Part shown: in pieces, positions 5,080 through 12,830 of the stretch
How positions within the stretch are numbered: the stretch's first letter is position 1
How the letters are laid out: each line of letters starts with the position of its first letter
Assembly (NCBI GenBank): GCA_958431945.1
Contig: CAUASQ010000027.1
Location: 1-15,546, forward strand
Reading direction: 5' to 3'
Source: an uncultured Collinsella sp.
GTDB lineage: Bacteria > Actinomycetota > Coriobacteriia > Coriobacteriales > Coriobacteriaceae
DNA length: 15,546 nt
Program-made: the position numbers and the translations under genes
The notes under the pieces: model-generated
The model's database searches: none
The model's input: only the letters and a program-made list of their open reading frames with translations
Told to the model about the DNA's origin: nothing

Positions 5080-6963
5080 ATGGGTACCCGCGAGCGACAT
5101 ATCGGCCACGCGGCCGCCCGGACCGCACCGGCTGCGGATCCCAGGGACGGCAGGCTCTTCGCCATGCCGCGATTCCTTGTTGGCATAACACATCAGGCGT
5201 ACCGCCACCGCGTCTTTGCTATCGCCGGCGCCATCACCGCGCTGTTCCTCATGCTTTTGGCAGTCTTGCCGGCGCTGTTCGCCTTCGACCCCAAACTTTC
5301 TAACGCCGTGCCCGCCTATAGCGAGGTGTCCGAAGAGGTCGTGGATGCGCTCGCCCACTCGAGCTCTCTCCCGCTGCTTGTCGCCGCAATTATATTTTCG
5401 ATCTGGGGCGTGCTGGTCTATCTGCGTTGTTTGGACTATGTGTTGCGCCGCCGCCTTGTTGCCATCGCCGCCATTTGCGCCCTGTGGATGATCGAGGTCA
5501 TTCTCAAATATAAGTCGTTCACGCCGTTCTATGCCACCGTGCTGTGGTACCTGTACTACGTGCCCATGACGCTCATCCCGCTGATCTACCAGCTGTGCGG
5601 TCTGCGCCTCGCGGGTTTGGAGCAGCATCGTATGGGGCGTCGGTACCGCACCGTTTTGTGGGTCATGGCTGTCCTGCTTATCGGATTTGTGCTCACCAAC
5701 GATTTTCACCAGCAGGTCTTCCGCTTTGACCGTACAAGCGACACCTGGAGCAACGACTACACGTACGGCTGGGGTTATTTCGCCGTCCTCGTGTGGACGG
5801 CCTTTGACTTCGTGGCCTTTTTTATCCTGGTTGGTCGGTCCTCGTCCTTTCGCATCCAGCGTTTCTCGGGCACGGCGGCGCTCGTACTGCTGGGTGGCGC
5901 ATTCTTTGCCATCTCGTATGCGCTGCGCGTGCCCTGGGCATGGAGGCTCAACTTTTCGCTCGTCTATTGCGTCCTGTGCGTGGTGGCGATGGAAATCTGT
6001 CTCGATTGCGGTGTCATTCCGTCGTATCACGACATCGCTGGCATCTTCGGCACCTTGCCGCTCGACCTCAAAGTTCTAACGCGCGACCTGCAGGAGGCCT
6101 ATGCCACGCCGGTATCAAAGCCAATGCCGGTAGGCGTGCGCGAGGAGTTGCGGACCCAGGAGCACGGCCGCGCCCATGCCTTTGCCGTGGCGTCCGATCC
6201 CGATGTGATGTACCGTGCCTTTCCGCTGCTGGGTGGATCGGCGCTGCTTGCCCAAGACGTGTCGGAGCTCAACGAGCTTAACCGTGAACTGGCACATCGT
6301 CGCATGGAGCTGCAGCGTCAAAACGAGCTGCTCGCCGCCGACTACGACCTTAAGACGCATTTGGCAGATCAAGAGGCCGAGACCTTGCTGGTCCAAGACG
6401 TGGACCAGGCGCTTGCCCGCGCGCTCGAAGGGATGTACGACCTGCTGAGCTCGCTGCCGCCGTTGACCGACGAAGCGTCTTCGCACGAGCGTTACCGCAT
6501 GCTGCAGCGCGCCAAGATGCTCGTCGCCTATTGCAAGCGCAAGGGGTCGCTCACGTTGGCACAGCACGGGGAGAGCGGTTTTGATCGCGACCGCATCCAG
6601 CTCATTGCCAACGAGCTCGCAAGCGACCTGCGCACCATCGATATCGATTGCGCCTCGATTATCGCTATACGGCGCCCGATGCACGCCAGTACGGTAAGCG
6701 CCCTGTACGACTGCGTGTATGACTTTGCGTTTTTTGCCTACACCACCGAGCATCCGGCGCTTATGTATCACTTGGGCGACCATGACCGGTGCAGTGTCGA
6801 GCTGCGCGCCACGCTTTTTTCCAACGATGATGAAGATCTTTCGCGGACGCCCGCTGCGCAAGAGCTCGAAAGCGCTCTGCAAGGGCGCAACGTGGCATAC
6901 CGCCTTGAGGGCGAGCCCGGCCAGCTGCGCATGATCGTCTTGATGCCGAGGGCGGGTGAGTGA
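5080..6963 (+). CDS. 7TM sensor protein with degenerate histidine-kinase-like C-terminus
   Basis: A 627-residue membrane sensor. After a basic N-terminus there are about seven hydrophobic segments (roughly 46-68, 97-115, 124-142, 150-172, 190-206, 231-252, 264-306). The sequence LTNDFHQQVFRF (205-216) matches the conserved loop of the 7TM domain found at the N-terminus of some histidine kinases. A PAS-like stretch follows (about 310-395), then a coiled coil (395-450). The last 170 residues have the length of a kinase core but show no phospho-acceptor HD motif, N box or GxG ATP-lid motif, so I infer a pseudokinase or pure input subunit. The start is uncertain: ATG 5080 lies just after a -10 box but lacks a ribosome site; ATG 5164 and TTG 5011 are alternatives. 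It overlaps the next sensor gene by 4 bases (GTGA), implying coupled translation. The ligand is unknown. Confidence 0.75.
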   Translation: MGTRERHIGHAAARTAPAADPRDGRLFAMPRFLVGITHQAYRHRVFAIAGAITALFLMLLAVLPALFAFDPKLSNAVPAYSEVSEEVVDALAHSSSLPLLVAAIIFSIWGVLVYLRCLDYVLRRRLVAIAAICALWMIEVILKYKSFTPFYATVLWYLYYVPMTLIPLIYQLCGLRLAGLEQHRMGRRYRTVLWVMAVLLIGFVLTNDFHQQVFRFDRTSDTWSNDYTYGWGYFAVLVWTAFDFVAFFILVGRSSSFRIQRFSGTAALVLLGGAFFAISYALRVPWAWRLNFSLVYCVLCVVAMEICLDCGVIPSYHDIAGIFGTLPLDLKVLTRDLQEAYATPVSKPMPVGVREELRTQEHGRAHAFAVASDPDVMYRAFPLLGGSALLAQDVSELNELNRELAHRRMELQRQNELLAADYDLKTHLADQEAETLLVQDVDQALARALEGMYDLLSSLPPLTDEASSHERYRMLQRAKMLVAYCKRKGSLTLAQHGESGFDRDRIQLIANELASDLRTIDIDCASIIAIRRPMHASTVSALYDCVYDFAFFAYTTEHPALMYHLGDHDRCSVELRATLFSNDDEDLSRTPAAQELESALQGRNVAYRLEGEPGQLRMIVLMPRAGE

Positions 6964-7931
6964 CGATGCAGATTTCGCTCATCCTTCCCCAAATCGTTGC
7001 GCTCGATGTTGTCTTTGCCCTGGCTGCGTGTCTGCAGACGATCCACGTCCCGCTCATTTCATCGCGCCGCTCGTCCTATAACCGTAAGGTGATTTGCGCC
7101 TACGAGGCGAGCCTTGTACTTCACCTGGTGGTTTCGGCGCTTATCCTGTTCGCGTCGTCTGGCTCGTATCTGGTGGCGCCGCTTGACGTTTGCGCCAGGG
7201 CAATGGGCGGAGTGCTGTGGCTCAATGCCGCAATCTTTGCCTATGGCGTGGTGCTTATGGTACGTTATCGTCGCCCCGTCATGCTGGTCGAGCTGCTGCT
7301 TGTTGTCGCCGTGACACCGCCGGTGGTTTTTGCCATGGGCTCGGCGTGGACCGTTGTCCTTATCGCAGAGGGAGCGTTCTTCCTGTTCCGTTCCATCGCG
7401 GCGCTCTTGATGGACGTCCGTAACCGCCAGGAGGATATCACCGCGTTTTCGACGATCGAGACCATCAACGTGATTCCCGTGGGCATCCTGTATCTGGACC
7501 CGAGGGGCCGTCCGCTGCTCATGAACCGCTGCATGCGCAAAAACCTGGTGGAGCTTCATATGCCCACCGATTTAGGTGACATGAGCGGCACATGGAACGA
7601 CCTGCGCAAACTTAGCATGCAAATGCCCGAAAGCAGTAGGAACCGTGTGCGGATTAACTTGGACCGTTTTGGTGAGGCTCGCGCGGTGATCGAGATTTCT
7701 CCCGCCGAGATTCGCCTATTTGTGCACGACGAGGTTATGGTTTCGGGCCGCCCCTTTGAGCGCATTATCGGCCTGGACGTGACGGAATACGCACACGCCT
7801 ACGACCGCCTGGCGCATGCCAACCACCTGCTTGAGCTTGCGGGCCAAGAGCTCCAGGCCCAGATCGAAGAAGTAAAAAGGTTGCCGACAATGCGGCCTAC
7901 CTACGTATGCGTGCCCGCGTGCACGACGTGA
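6960..7931 (+). CDS. Membrane sensor half of a histidine kinase, frameshifted from its kinase domain
   Basis: A 323-residue product from GTG 6960, overlapping the previous stop as GTGA (ATG 6966 is an alternative). It has about five or six membrane segments in residues 5-160. A PAS-like domain follows (about 165-285, with VIPVGILYLDPRGRPLLMN), ending in GLDVTEYAHAY and a coiled coil (275-307) of the type that leads into a DHp helix. After codon 307 the frame degenerates into a short tail (LPTMRPTYVCVPACTT) and stops. The coiled coil continues in the -1 frame (KVADNAAYLRMRARVHDVIGQ), which holds the kinase domain. The junction is A-AAA-AGG at 7874-7880. A single-base loss, a sequencing error or -1 recoding would all explain it; the corrected protein would have about 499 residues. 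As written, this polypeptide has no catalytic part. Confidence 0.75.
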   Translation: MTMQISLILPQIVALDVVFALAACLQTIHVPLISSRRSSYNRKVICAYEASLVLHLVVSALILFASSGSYLVAPLDVCARAMGGVLWLNAAIFAYGVVLMVRYRRPVMLVELLLVVAVTPPVVFAMGSAWTVVLIAEGAFFLFRSIAALLMDVRNRQEDITAFSTIETINVIPVGILYLDPRGRPLLMNRCMRKNLVELHMPTDLGDMSGTWNDLRKLSMQMPESSRNRVRINLDRFGEARAVIEISPAEIRLFVHDEVMVSGRPFERIIGLDVTEYAHAYDRLAHANHLLELAGQELQAQIEEVKRLPTMRPTYVCVPACTT

Positions 7932-8458
7932 TCGGGCAGCGCCTGTCCATTCTTCATCGCTATTTGGAGGAGGGACGTCTGGACGATGAGTCGCTCGAGC
8001 AGATTGACCCGTTGCTGCGCTCAATCGCCGCCGATTTGCGCAGCGGCGGTGCTAGCGAGCCTGCAGAGCAGCTGGGTGATATCGTCCATGTTTTTGGCCT
8101 GGTGAGTGTGCAGATCGATGTTGAGGGTGCGCTGCCTGAGGACGCGCGTGTTGCCGCCGCATTTTTGCAGATTATTCGCGAGGCCTCGACCAATGCCACC
8201 AAGCATGCGCAGGCGCATCGGGTCCATGTGCGCCTGTGGCGGGAGGGGGCGGATGCTGACGGCATCGCGCGCATGACGATTTCTAACGACGGCTCCCCGG
8301 CCCCCGTATCGTATCGCGAGGGAACGGGTATCCCAGGTATGAGGCATGTCGCGCAAGATCTGGGTGGCAGCCTAGAGGTCCATGCTGCCCAGCCCTTTAC
8401 GCTTGCGGTGTCCATCCCGCTGAGCTCCAACGCCACGGTCCAAAGGAGAAGTTCATGA
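7907..8458 (+). CDS. Histidine kinase DHp/HATPase module, NarL-partner type
   Basis: The first ATG gives 183 residues, but the reading frame clearly continues the coiled coil of the upstream sensor from 7880. The phospho-acceptor motif is RARVHDVIGQRLS (His6 by this start), the HD-x-x-GQ form found in HisKA_3-type kinases such as NarX and DesK relatives. The ATP-binding part carries an N box (REASTNATKHA, about 87-97), a D box (ISNDGSP) and a glycine-rich lid (GTGIPGMRHVAQDLGGSLEV). All catalytic motifs are present, so this is the active kinase of the operon. It overlaps the response regulator by 4 bases (ATGA). If made only as a separate protein it would be soluble and lack the start of the first DHp helix, so I favour it being the C-terminal half of the sensor starting at 6960. 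No good ribosome site precedes 7907. Confidence 0.8.
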   Translation: MRARVHDVIGQRLSILHRYLEEGRLDDESLEQIDPLLRSIAADLRSGGASEPAEQLGDIVHVFGLVSVQIDVEGALPEDARVAAAFLQIIREASTNATKHAQAHRVHVRLWREGADADGIARMTISNDGSPAPVSYREGTGIPGMRHVAQDLGGSLEVHAAQPFTLAVSIPLSSNATVQRRSS

Positions 8459-9078
8459 TCCGCGTCCTTATAGTCGAAGACCAGGCCATTCTGCGCGAGA
8501 GCCTGGCGCGCTCCGTTGGCGACCAGCCCGATATGACCGTCGTCGCCGCGCTCGCCGATGCCTCCGAGGCCTTGGGCGTCGCACTCAGGGAGCGCCCGGA
8601 CATGATACTGATGGACGTGTGCACCGAACACGATTCAAACGGCATCGTGGCGGCGGCGCGCATCAAGGAGCAGCTGCCCGAGTGTCGCATCATTATCATG
8701 ACGGGCATGCCCGAGATCACCTTTGTCGATCAGGCTCGCGAGGCGGGCGTCGATAGCTTTGTGTACAAGAACGTCGGTATCGACGAGCTGTTCGCTGTGA
8801 TGCGCTCCACGCTGGCGGGCTATTGCACGTTTCCCAAGCCGCCCGAGAGCATTTTTTCGGGCACGGCGGCCCTCGACGATGTCGAGCTATCGATTTTGCG
8901 CCTTGCCTGCGAGGGCAAAAGTCGTCGCGAGATCGCGGCCGAGCTGTTTATGAGCGAGGGCACCATCAAGCGTCGCATCTCGGAGATCCTGAGCAAGACC
9001 GGCTACGACAACATCATGCGCCTGGCCGTGCATGCGGTGACCGAGGGCAGCATCGTCCCCAATATGGAGCGCCCGTAG
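8455..9078 (+). CDS. NarL/LuxR-family response regulator
   Basis: A 207-residue two-component response regulator. The receiver domain (1-120) has the acidic pair Glu8-Asp9, phospho-acceptor Asp54 in LMDV, Thr83 in IIMTG and Lys105 in VYKN; the residue after Lys105 is Asn, where Pro is usual. A LuxR-type helix-turn-helix occupies about 138-197 (LDDVELSILRLACEGKSRREIA, then MSEGTIKRRISEILSKTG). The phosphorylated form would bind DNA as a dimer and change transcription. The ATG overlaps the kinase stop (ATGA) and has AAAGGAG upstream, so sensor and regulator are translationally coupled. It is the last gene of the operon and surely the partner of the kinase before it. The target genes cannot be seen; the neighbouring minus-strand operon is only a possibility. 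Confidence 0.93.
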   Translation: MIRVLIVEDQAILRESLARSVGDQPDMTVVAALADASEALGVALRERPDMILMDVCTEHDSNGIVAAARIKEQLPECRIIIMTGMPEITFVDQAREAGVDSFVYKNVGIDELFAVMRSTLAGYCTFPKPPESIFSGTAALDDVELSILRLACEGKSRREIAAELFMSEGTIKRRISEILSKTGYDNIMRLAVHAVTEGSIVPNMERP

Positions 9079-9114
9079 TCGGTGTGCCGCCCGTGTTCCG
9101 GCGCCGTAAAGATA

Positions 9115-9153
9115 GGCCGCCCGCCGTTTCGCATCTAAAATCGGCGGGCGGCC
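9115..9153 (+). terminator. Perfect 12-bp hairpin after the signalling operon
   Basis: GGCCGCCCGCCG (9115-9126) pairs exactly with CGGCGGGCGGCC (9142-9153) around a 15-base loop that contains AAAA. A short TGCTTGT follows. It lies 36 bases after the response-regulator stop and is the likely transcription end for the + strand. Confidence 0.75.
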
Positions 9154-9188
9154 TGCTTGTATGGGCAGTGCTGTCGGCATAAAGCGAC

Positions 9189-9217
9189 GGGGCCGCAGGA
9201 TCATTTCCTGCGGCCCC
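9189..9217 (-). terminator. Perfect 12-bp hairpin after the lipoprotein gene
   Basis: GGGGCCGCAGGA (9189-9200) pairs exactly with TCCTGCGGCCCC (9206-9217). Read on the minus strand it is followed by GTCGCTTT, giving a short T tract. It is about 54 bases beyond the lipoprotein stop and probably ends the minus-strand operon; it may also stop read-through from the other side. Confidence 0.7.
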
Positions 9218-9270
9218 GCCTGACATGTGCGCGGATGTGTCCGCCAATCCGCGGCTATCGGTGTCTGCCG

Positions 9271-10113
9271 TTACGCGATGGTTGCGCTGTAAGAGGCGAC
9301 GTCCTCGTAGGAATCGGTCAGGTAGGCGTCGATGCCGATGGTCGTATTGACCAGGTCGTCAAGGCTGTCAAGCTCGCCGCTCGAGAACGTGAATTCCTCG
9401 GTGGCGCTGGTGCCGGGCATCAGGTTAGCCGAGAACCAGGGTTCCTTCATGGTGCCGTTGACGTTGGTCTTGCCGGAAGGAGCGTAGAAGGTCAGGTCCT
9501 TGTCGCTCTTGTTGGTGATGTTGACGACAAAGCCGATGTCGCCCCAGTCGTCCTTGAACTTCTCGGTGATGGTGATGGTGCACAGATCGTCATCGGCGAC
9601 GGTGACGGCGGGGGAGATTTCGACGTTCTGGACATCGTCGTCTTCGACGGCCTCATCGATCTCCTCTTCCTTCTCGGCCGCCTCGCGATCCTTCTTCACC
9701 GTACCGGACAGGTCCTTGTCGGACTTGGTAAAGACAAGATTGCCGTCATCTTCTTCGAGGATGAGTTTGCCGTCCTTGAGCTTCATGTCGTGCGACTCAT
9801 CTTCGGCGGTGATGGTTACGGTGGTGGCGTCCTTTGCCTCCCATTTAAGGTCGACGACTTCAAGGAACAGGTCGAGGGCGCCTGTACCGTCTTCATCGAG
9901 AATCAGGACGCAGTGGACACCCCAATCCTCGAGCATCTTCATGTACTCATCGGTCAGCTCTTCGCCATCCACGGTTCCACCCGAGAGTTCCCAGCTGCCG
10001 ACGAAGTTGGCTTTGGGGTCCTTGCCGCCGCCGCTGCAGCCCGTCAGGGCAAAGGCGAGCGCCAGGACGCATGTCAGAAATGCGAGTACGGACTTTTTGA
10101 ACGTTGTCTTCAT
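9271..10113 (-). CDS. Putative lipoprotein, YdjGHI-like operon associated
   Basis: A 280-residue secreted lipoprotein of unknown function. The signal peptide is MKTTFKKSVLAF followed by a hydrophobic core and the lipobox LTGC, with Cys26 as the lipidated residue. The mature part begins with a small domain (about 35-135: FVGSWELSGGTVDGEEL, GTGALDL, LKDGKLILEED) resembling lipocalin-like domains of Gram-positive lipoproteins that open with a GxW motif. A very acidic Lys/Glu/Asp linker follows (about 135-175). The C-terminal domain (about 180-280: CTITITEKFKDDWGDIGFVV, NKSDKDLTFYA) is beta-rich and resembles DUF4352/DUF5067-type immunoglobulin-like folds. The start ATG has a strong AGGAGG site. 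It is 80 bases downstream of the SPFH gene on the same strand and is probably co-transcribed. It would sit on the outer face of the membrane, so it may be an extracytoplasmic partner of the membrane proteins upstream; that role is inference. Confidence 0.8.
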   Translation of the reverse strand: MKTTFKKSVLAFLTCVLALAFALTGCSGGGKDPKANFVGSWELSGGTVDGEELTDEYMKMLEDWGVHCVLILDEDGTGALDLFLEVVDLKWEAKDATTVTITAEDESHDMKLKDGKLILEEDDGNLVFTKSDKDLSGTVKKDREAAEKEEEIDEAVEDDDVQNVEISPAVTVADDDLCTITITEKFKDDWGDIGFVVNITNKSDKDLTFYAPSGKTNVNGTMKEPWFSANLMPGTSATEEFTFSSGELDSLDDLVNTTIGIDAYLTDSYEDVASYSATIA

Positions 10114-10159
10114 GGTGTCCTCCTTCTTGTGTGAAAACCCATAGAAGCAAATGCGGGAG

Positions 10160-10176
10160 TGGCGGATCCCCCGCCA
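10160..10176 (-). other. Small intercistronic hairpin
   Basis: TGGCGG (10160-10165) pairs with CCGCCA (10171-10176) between the SPFH gene and the lipoprotein gene. There is no T-run on the minus strand, so it is more likely a processing or attenuation point than a full terminator. Confidence 0.3.
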
Positions 10177-10193
10177 ATTACCAGATAGAGGGG

Positions 10194-11435
10194 CTAGGGC
10201 CTGGGCGTTCCGCAGTTGCTGCAGAACTTGCCGCCGTTTTCGCTGCCGCAGTTGGGGCAGAACCACTTGGCCGGTGCCGGGGCGGGCGCGGGACTGCCGC
10301 ACTCGGGGCAGAACTTGCCGGTGTTGGTGGCGCCGCAGCTGCAGGTCCACGTGCCGGCCGCGGGGGCAGCGGCAGGAGCCGGTGCGGAGGCGGGTGCCGG
10401 AGCCGGCTGCGGGGCGGCCTGCTGCTGTGCCTGGCCGGCGGCGAACAGCTGGCTGGCGTTCATGCCGCCCATGCCACCCGCCATGCCCATGCCCATAAAG
10501 CCGGCCATCGCGCCGTTGGGGTTGGCGGCTGCCGCGCGCATCGCATCGCTCTGGGCGCTGGCGATGTTGGCGGCTGCCATGGTGGGATCGCGCATGACTG
10601 CGGCCTTCTGCAGGTCTTTGATCATCTGCTCGTCTTCTTGCGAGGCGGCGATGGAGTTGACGCCAAAGCTCACGATCTCGACACCGCGAAGGTCGCGCCA
10701 ATCGGCCGAGAGGACCTCGTTGAGCGCGCGGGCGAGCTCGGTGGTGTGGCCGGGGATGGCACTGTAGCGGATACCCATCTCCGAGATCTTGGCAAAGGCG
10801 GGCTGCAGGGCGGTGAGCAGCTCGGATTTAAGCTGGCTGTCGATCTTGTCGCGCGTATAGCTATCGGTCACGTTGCCGCACACGTTGGTGTAGAACAGCA
10901 GCGGGTTGGTGATGCGGTACGAATACTCGCCGTTGCAGCGAACGGAGATGTCGACATCCAGGCCAATGTTGTTGTCGACCACGCGGAAGGGCACGGGCGA
11001 GGCAGTGCCGTATTTGTTTCCGATGATCTCCTTGGTGTTGATGAAGTAGACGCGCTGGTCTTTGCCTGCGTCGCCGCCAAAGGTAAAGCGGCTGCCGATA
11101 TTGGCGAACGTCTCCTTGATGGAGTCGCCCAGGTTGCCGCTGAAGACGCTCGGCTCGCTGCCGGTGTCGAAGACGAACTCGCCAGGCTCCAGCGCGACCT
11201 CGATGATCTTGCCGTTTTGCACCACGAGCATGCCCTGGCCGTCGTTGACAGCGATGACGGAACCGTTGGAGATAACGTTGTCCTCGCCGCGCGTGTTGGA
11301 GCTGCGGCCACCGGTGCGCTTGCTGCCCTTGCAGGCCAAGACGTCAGCGGGCATCGATTCGCAATAGATAAATTCCTTCCACTGGTCGGCCATGACGCCG
11401 CCGGCGGCTCCCAATCCAGCTTTCAAGAGTCCCAT
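10194..11435 (-). CDS. SPFH (band-7) protein with two C-terminal zinc ribbons, YdjI-like
   Basis: A 413-residue protein. The N-terminus (GDQWKEF-like: ADQWKEFIYCESMPADVL, 16-33) and the following SPFH/band-7 domain (about 40-285) resemble Bacillus subtilis YdjI, a stress-linked flotillin-like protein. There is no obvious membrane helix, so attachment is probably peripheral or through partners. A Met/Gly-rich patch (about 309-326) and an Ala/Pro/Gln linker (335-360) follow. Then come two zinc ribbons: CSCG with CPEC (Cys365, 367, 376, 379) and CPNC with CSNC (Cys393, 396, 405, 408). The first ribbon has the short C-x-C spacing. The ATG has AAGGAAG upstream. It is the third gene of the minus-strand operon, 48 bases after the YdjG-like gene. 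SPFH proteins form membrane-associated oligomers; here it probably recruits its zinc-ribbon partners to the membrane, which is inferred from the ydjGHI parallel. Confidence 0.87.
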   Translation of the reverse strand: MGLLKAGLGAAGGVMADQWKEFIYCESMPADVLACKGSKRTGGRSSNTRGEDNVISNGSVIAVNDGQGMLVVQNGKIIEVALEPGEFVFDTGSEPSVFSGNLGDSIKETFANIGSRFTFGGDAGKDQRVYFINTKEIIGNKYGTASPVPFRVVDNNIGLDVDISVRCNGEYSYRITNPLLFYTNVCGNVTDSYTRDKIDSQLKSELLTALQPAFAKISEMGIRYSAIPGHTTELARALNEVLSADWRDLRGVEIVSFGVNSIAASQEDEQMIKDLQKAAVMRDPTMAAANIASAQSDAMRAAAANPNGAMAGFMGMGMAGGMGGMNASQLFAAGQAQQQAAPQPAPAPASAPAPAAAPAAGTWTCSCGATNTGKFCPECGSPAPAPAPAKWFCPNCGSENGGKFCSNCGTPRP

Positions 11436-11483
11436 GGTGATCTTCCTTTCTCGTCAAAGGCCGGGTGGTATTGGTCAGAATGG

Positions 11484-12806
11484 CTAATCGTCCTTGTTGT
11501 CCTTCATGACAACGGTGGTCTCGGTGTGGCTGAAGGTGTCGTGCTTCTCGGTCAGGTCGAGCTCGCCGCAGTAGCAATCGGCGTGGGTGGCCTCGTTGGC
11601 CGTCTTGAGCTGGCCCACCAGCAGCACGTCTGCGATGATCACGATGATCAGCGGCGCGACGATGTTGATGAGGATACCCTCGACATCGAAGGCGAGGTAA
11701 TCCGGATCGAAGGCGTTCTCACCCATAAAGAGAATCTGGGAGAAGACAAATCCGATCACAAAGAACAGCACCGAGGCGATAGCGAGCTTGGGCTTGGAGC
11801 AGGGAAGCTCGCCGACCATACGGCCGGTTTGGCCGTTCATGGCAAACAGATAACTCTTGCCGTTCCACGAGGTGGAAAGCATCCACACGGGGAACAGGGC
11901 GTAGTCGCTGTCTTCCCAGGTGTAGTCGAGCTGCTTGCTTTCGACCGTGGCATCGTCGTATTCGTCGACGACGGTCTCGCGCAGGGCCGAGATCGTGCTT
12001 TCTTCCATACGGCGCTCGGCGCGCGCCTTGCAGGTCTCGCAGTCCTCGTCGTAACGGTTGGCGATGTAGCCGGGCATATAGGCGACCGAGAACGGACGCA
12101 GCGCGTCGTAGTCAAACGGCTCGATGGCATCCATGTGGCCGTCGGGCATCTTGGACGATCCGTCGACGGGCACGCGCTTAAACGAGATATTGCCCTTGCG
12201 ATAGGCATCGTAGTGGTCGGTGGTCGTGACGGTGCGGTCGGATTCCTCGGTCACGGTCTCGTTGGTCGCGTCAAAGTACACTTCGCCGTCAACGCGGGCA
12301 CCGTAGAGCCAAAACGGCACGTAGACACCTTGGACCTCGTCGATGTGGTTGCCGGTGACAAAGCTCTTGGGCAGCAAGATCTTGCCCTTGTAGTGTTCCT
12401 TGAGTGCGGCCGTGACGTCATCGCGCCCGAGCTTAAATGGAATCACCAGGTCGGGCGAGAAGTCGCCCGAAAGCTGACCGGGCGCTACGGCGGAGTTGCC
12501 GCAGTACGGGCAGGTGGTGACAGCGACGGTGCCGTCGGACACGAGCTCGGCGCCGCACGACGAGCAGATGTAACCGGCGTTTTGAGCCAGCTCCTGCACC
12601 GCGTCGTCGGCAGCAGGTTTGGGAGCTGCGGCTGCGGCATCGGCTTTGGCGTCGGCCTTGTCCTGGCGCTCGCGATAGAGGGCCTCGACTTCTTCGACTT
12701 CAAAGCGTGAGTCACAGTAGTCGCAGACAAGCTTTTGCTCGGCGCTGGCAAAATGCAGGGGACCACCGCAGGCGGGGCACTGATAGTTAACGCTCTCGAA
12801 GGCCAT
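11484..12806 (-). CDS. Zinc-ribbon membrane protein, YdjG-like
   Basis: A 440-residue protein with two N-terminal zinc ribbons: Cys10, 13, 28, 31 (CPAC and CDYC), then Cys81, 84, 99, 102 (CSSC and CPYC). Between them is an Ala/Lys/Asp-rich linker. A soluble domain (about 115-335) contains IPFKLGRDD, VYVPFWLYGARVDGEV, and YTWEDSDYALFPVWML, a pattern I associate with YdjG-type proteins. Two membrane helices lie near the C-terminus (about 341-361 and 377-398), with the zinc ribbons expected in the cytoplasm. Such proteins are sometimes mislabelled as PriA-like helicases because of the zinc ribbons; no helicase motif is present. The start ATG has AAAGGA about 7 bases upstream. It is the second gene of the operon, between the DUF4428-type protein and the SPFH protein. 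A role in membrane stress with the SPFH protein is inferred from the family in Bacillus. Confidence 0.85.
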   Translation of the reverse strand: MAFESVNYQCPACGGPLHFASAEQKLVCDYCDSRFEVEEVEALYRERQDKADAKADAAAAAPKPAADDAVQELAQNAGYICSSCGAELVSDGTVAVTTCPYCGNSAVAPGQLSGDFSPDLVIPFKLGRDDVTAALKEHYKGKILLPKSFVTGNHIDEVQGVYVPFWLYGARVDGEVYFDATNETVTEESDRTVTTTDHYDAYRKGNISFKRVPVDGSSKMPDGHMDAIEPFDYDALRPFSVAYMPGYIANRYDEDCETCKARAERRMEESTISALRETVVDEYDDATVESKQLDYTWEDSDYALFPVWMLSTSWNGKSYLFAMNGQTGRMVGELPCSKPKLAIASVLFFVIGFVFSQILFMGENAFDPDYLAFDVEGILINIVAPLIIVIIADVLLVGQLKTANEATHADCYCGELDLTEKHDTFSHTETTVVMKDNKDD

Positions 12807-12830
12807 GATCGGTCCTTTCCGTGCCGGAGG

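Noticed and set aside
9271..10701. Lipoprotein gene extended to a 476-residue protein
   Set aside because: The extra part reads through the SPFH coding region in another frame; the internal ATG at 10113 has AGGAGG and begins a clean lipoprotein signal peptide.
10104..12710. 868-codon + strand open frame opposite the SPFH and YdjG-like genes
   Set aside because: Low-complexity Gly/Val/Ala/Asp-rich translation typical of an antisense frame; the minus-strand genes have zinc ribbons, membrane helices and good ribosome sites.
11484..12806. PriA-like helicase
   Set aside because: Only zinc ribbons suggest it; Walker A/B and helicase motifs are absent and two C-terminal membrane helices are present.
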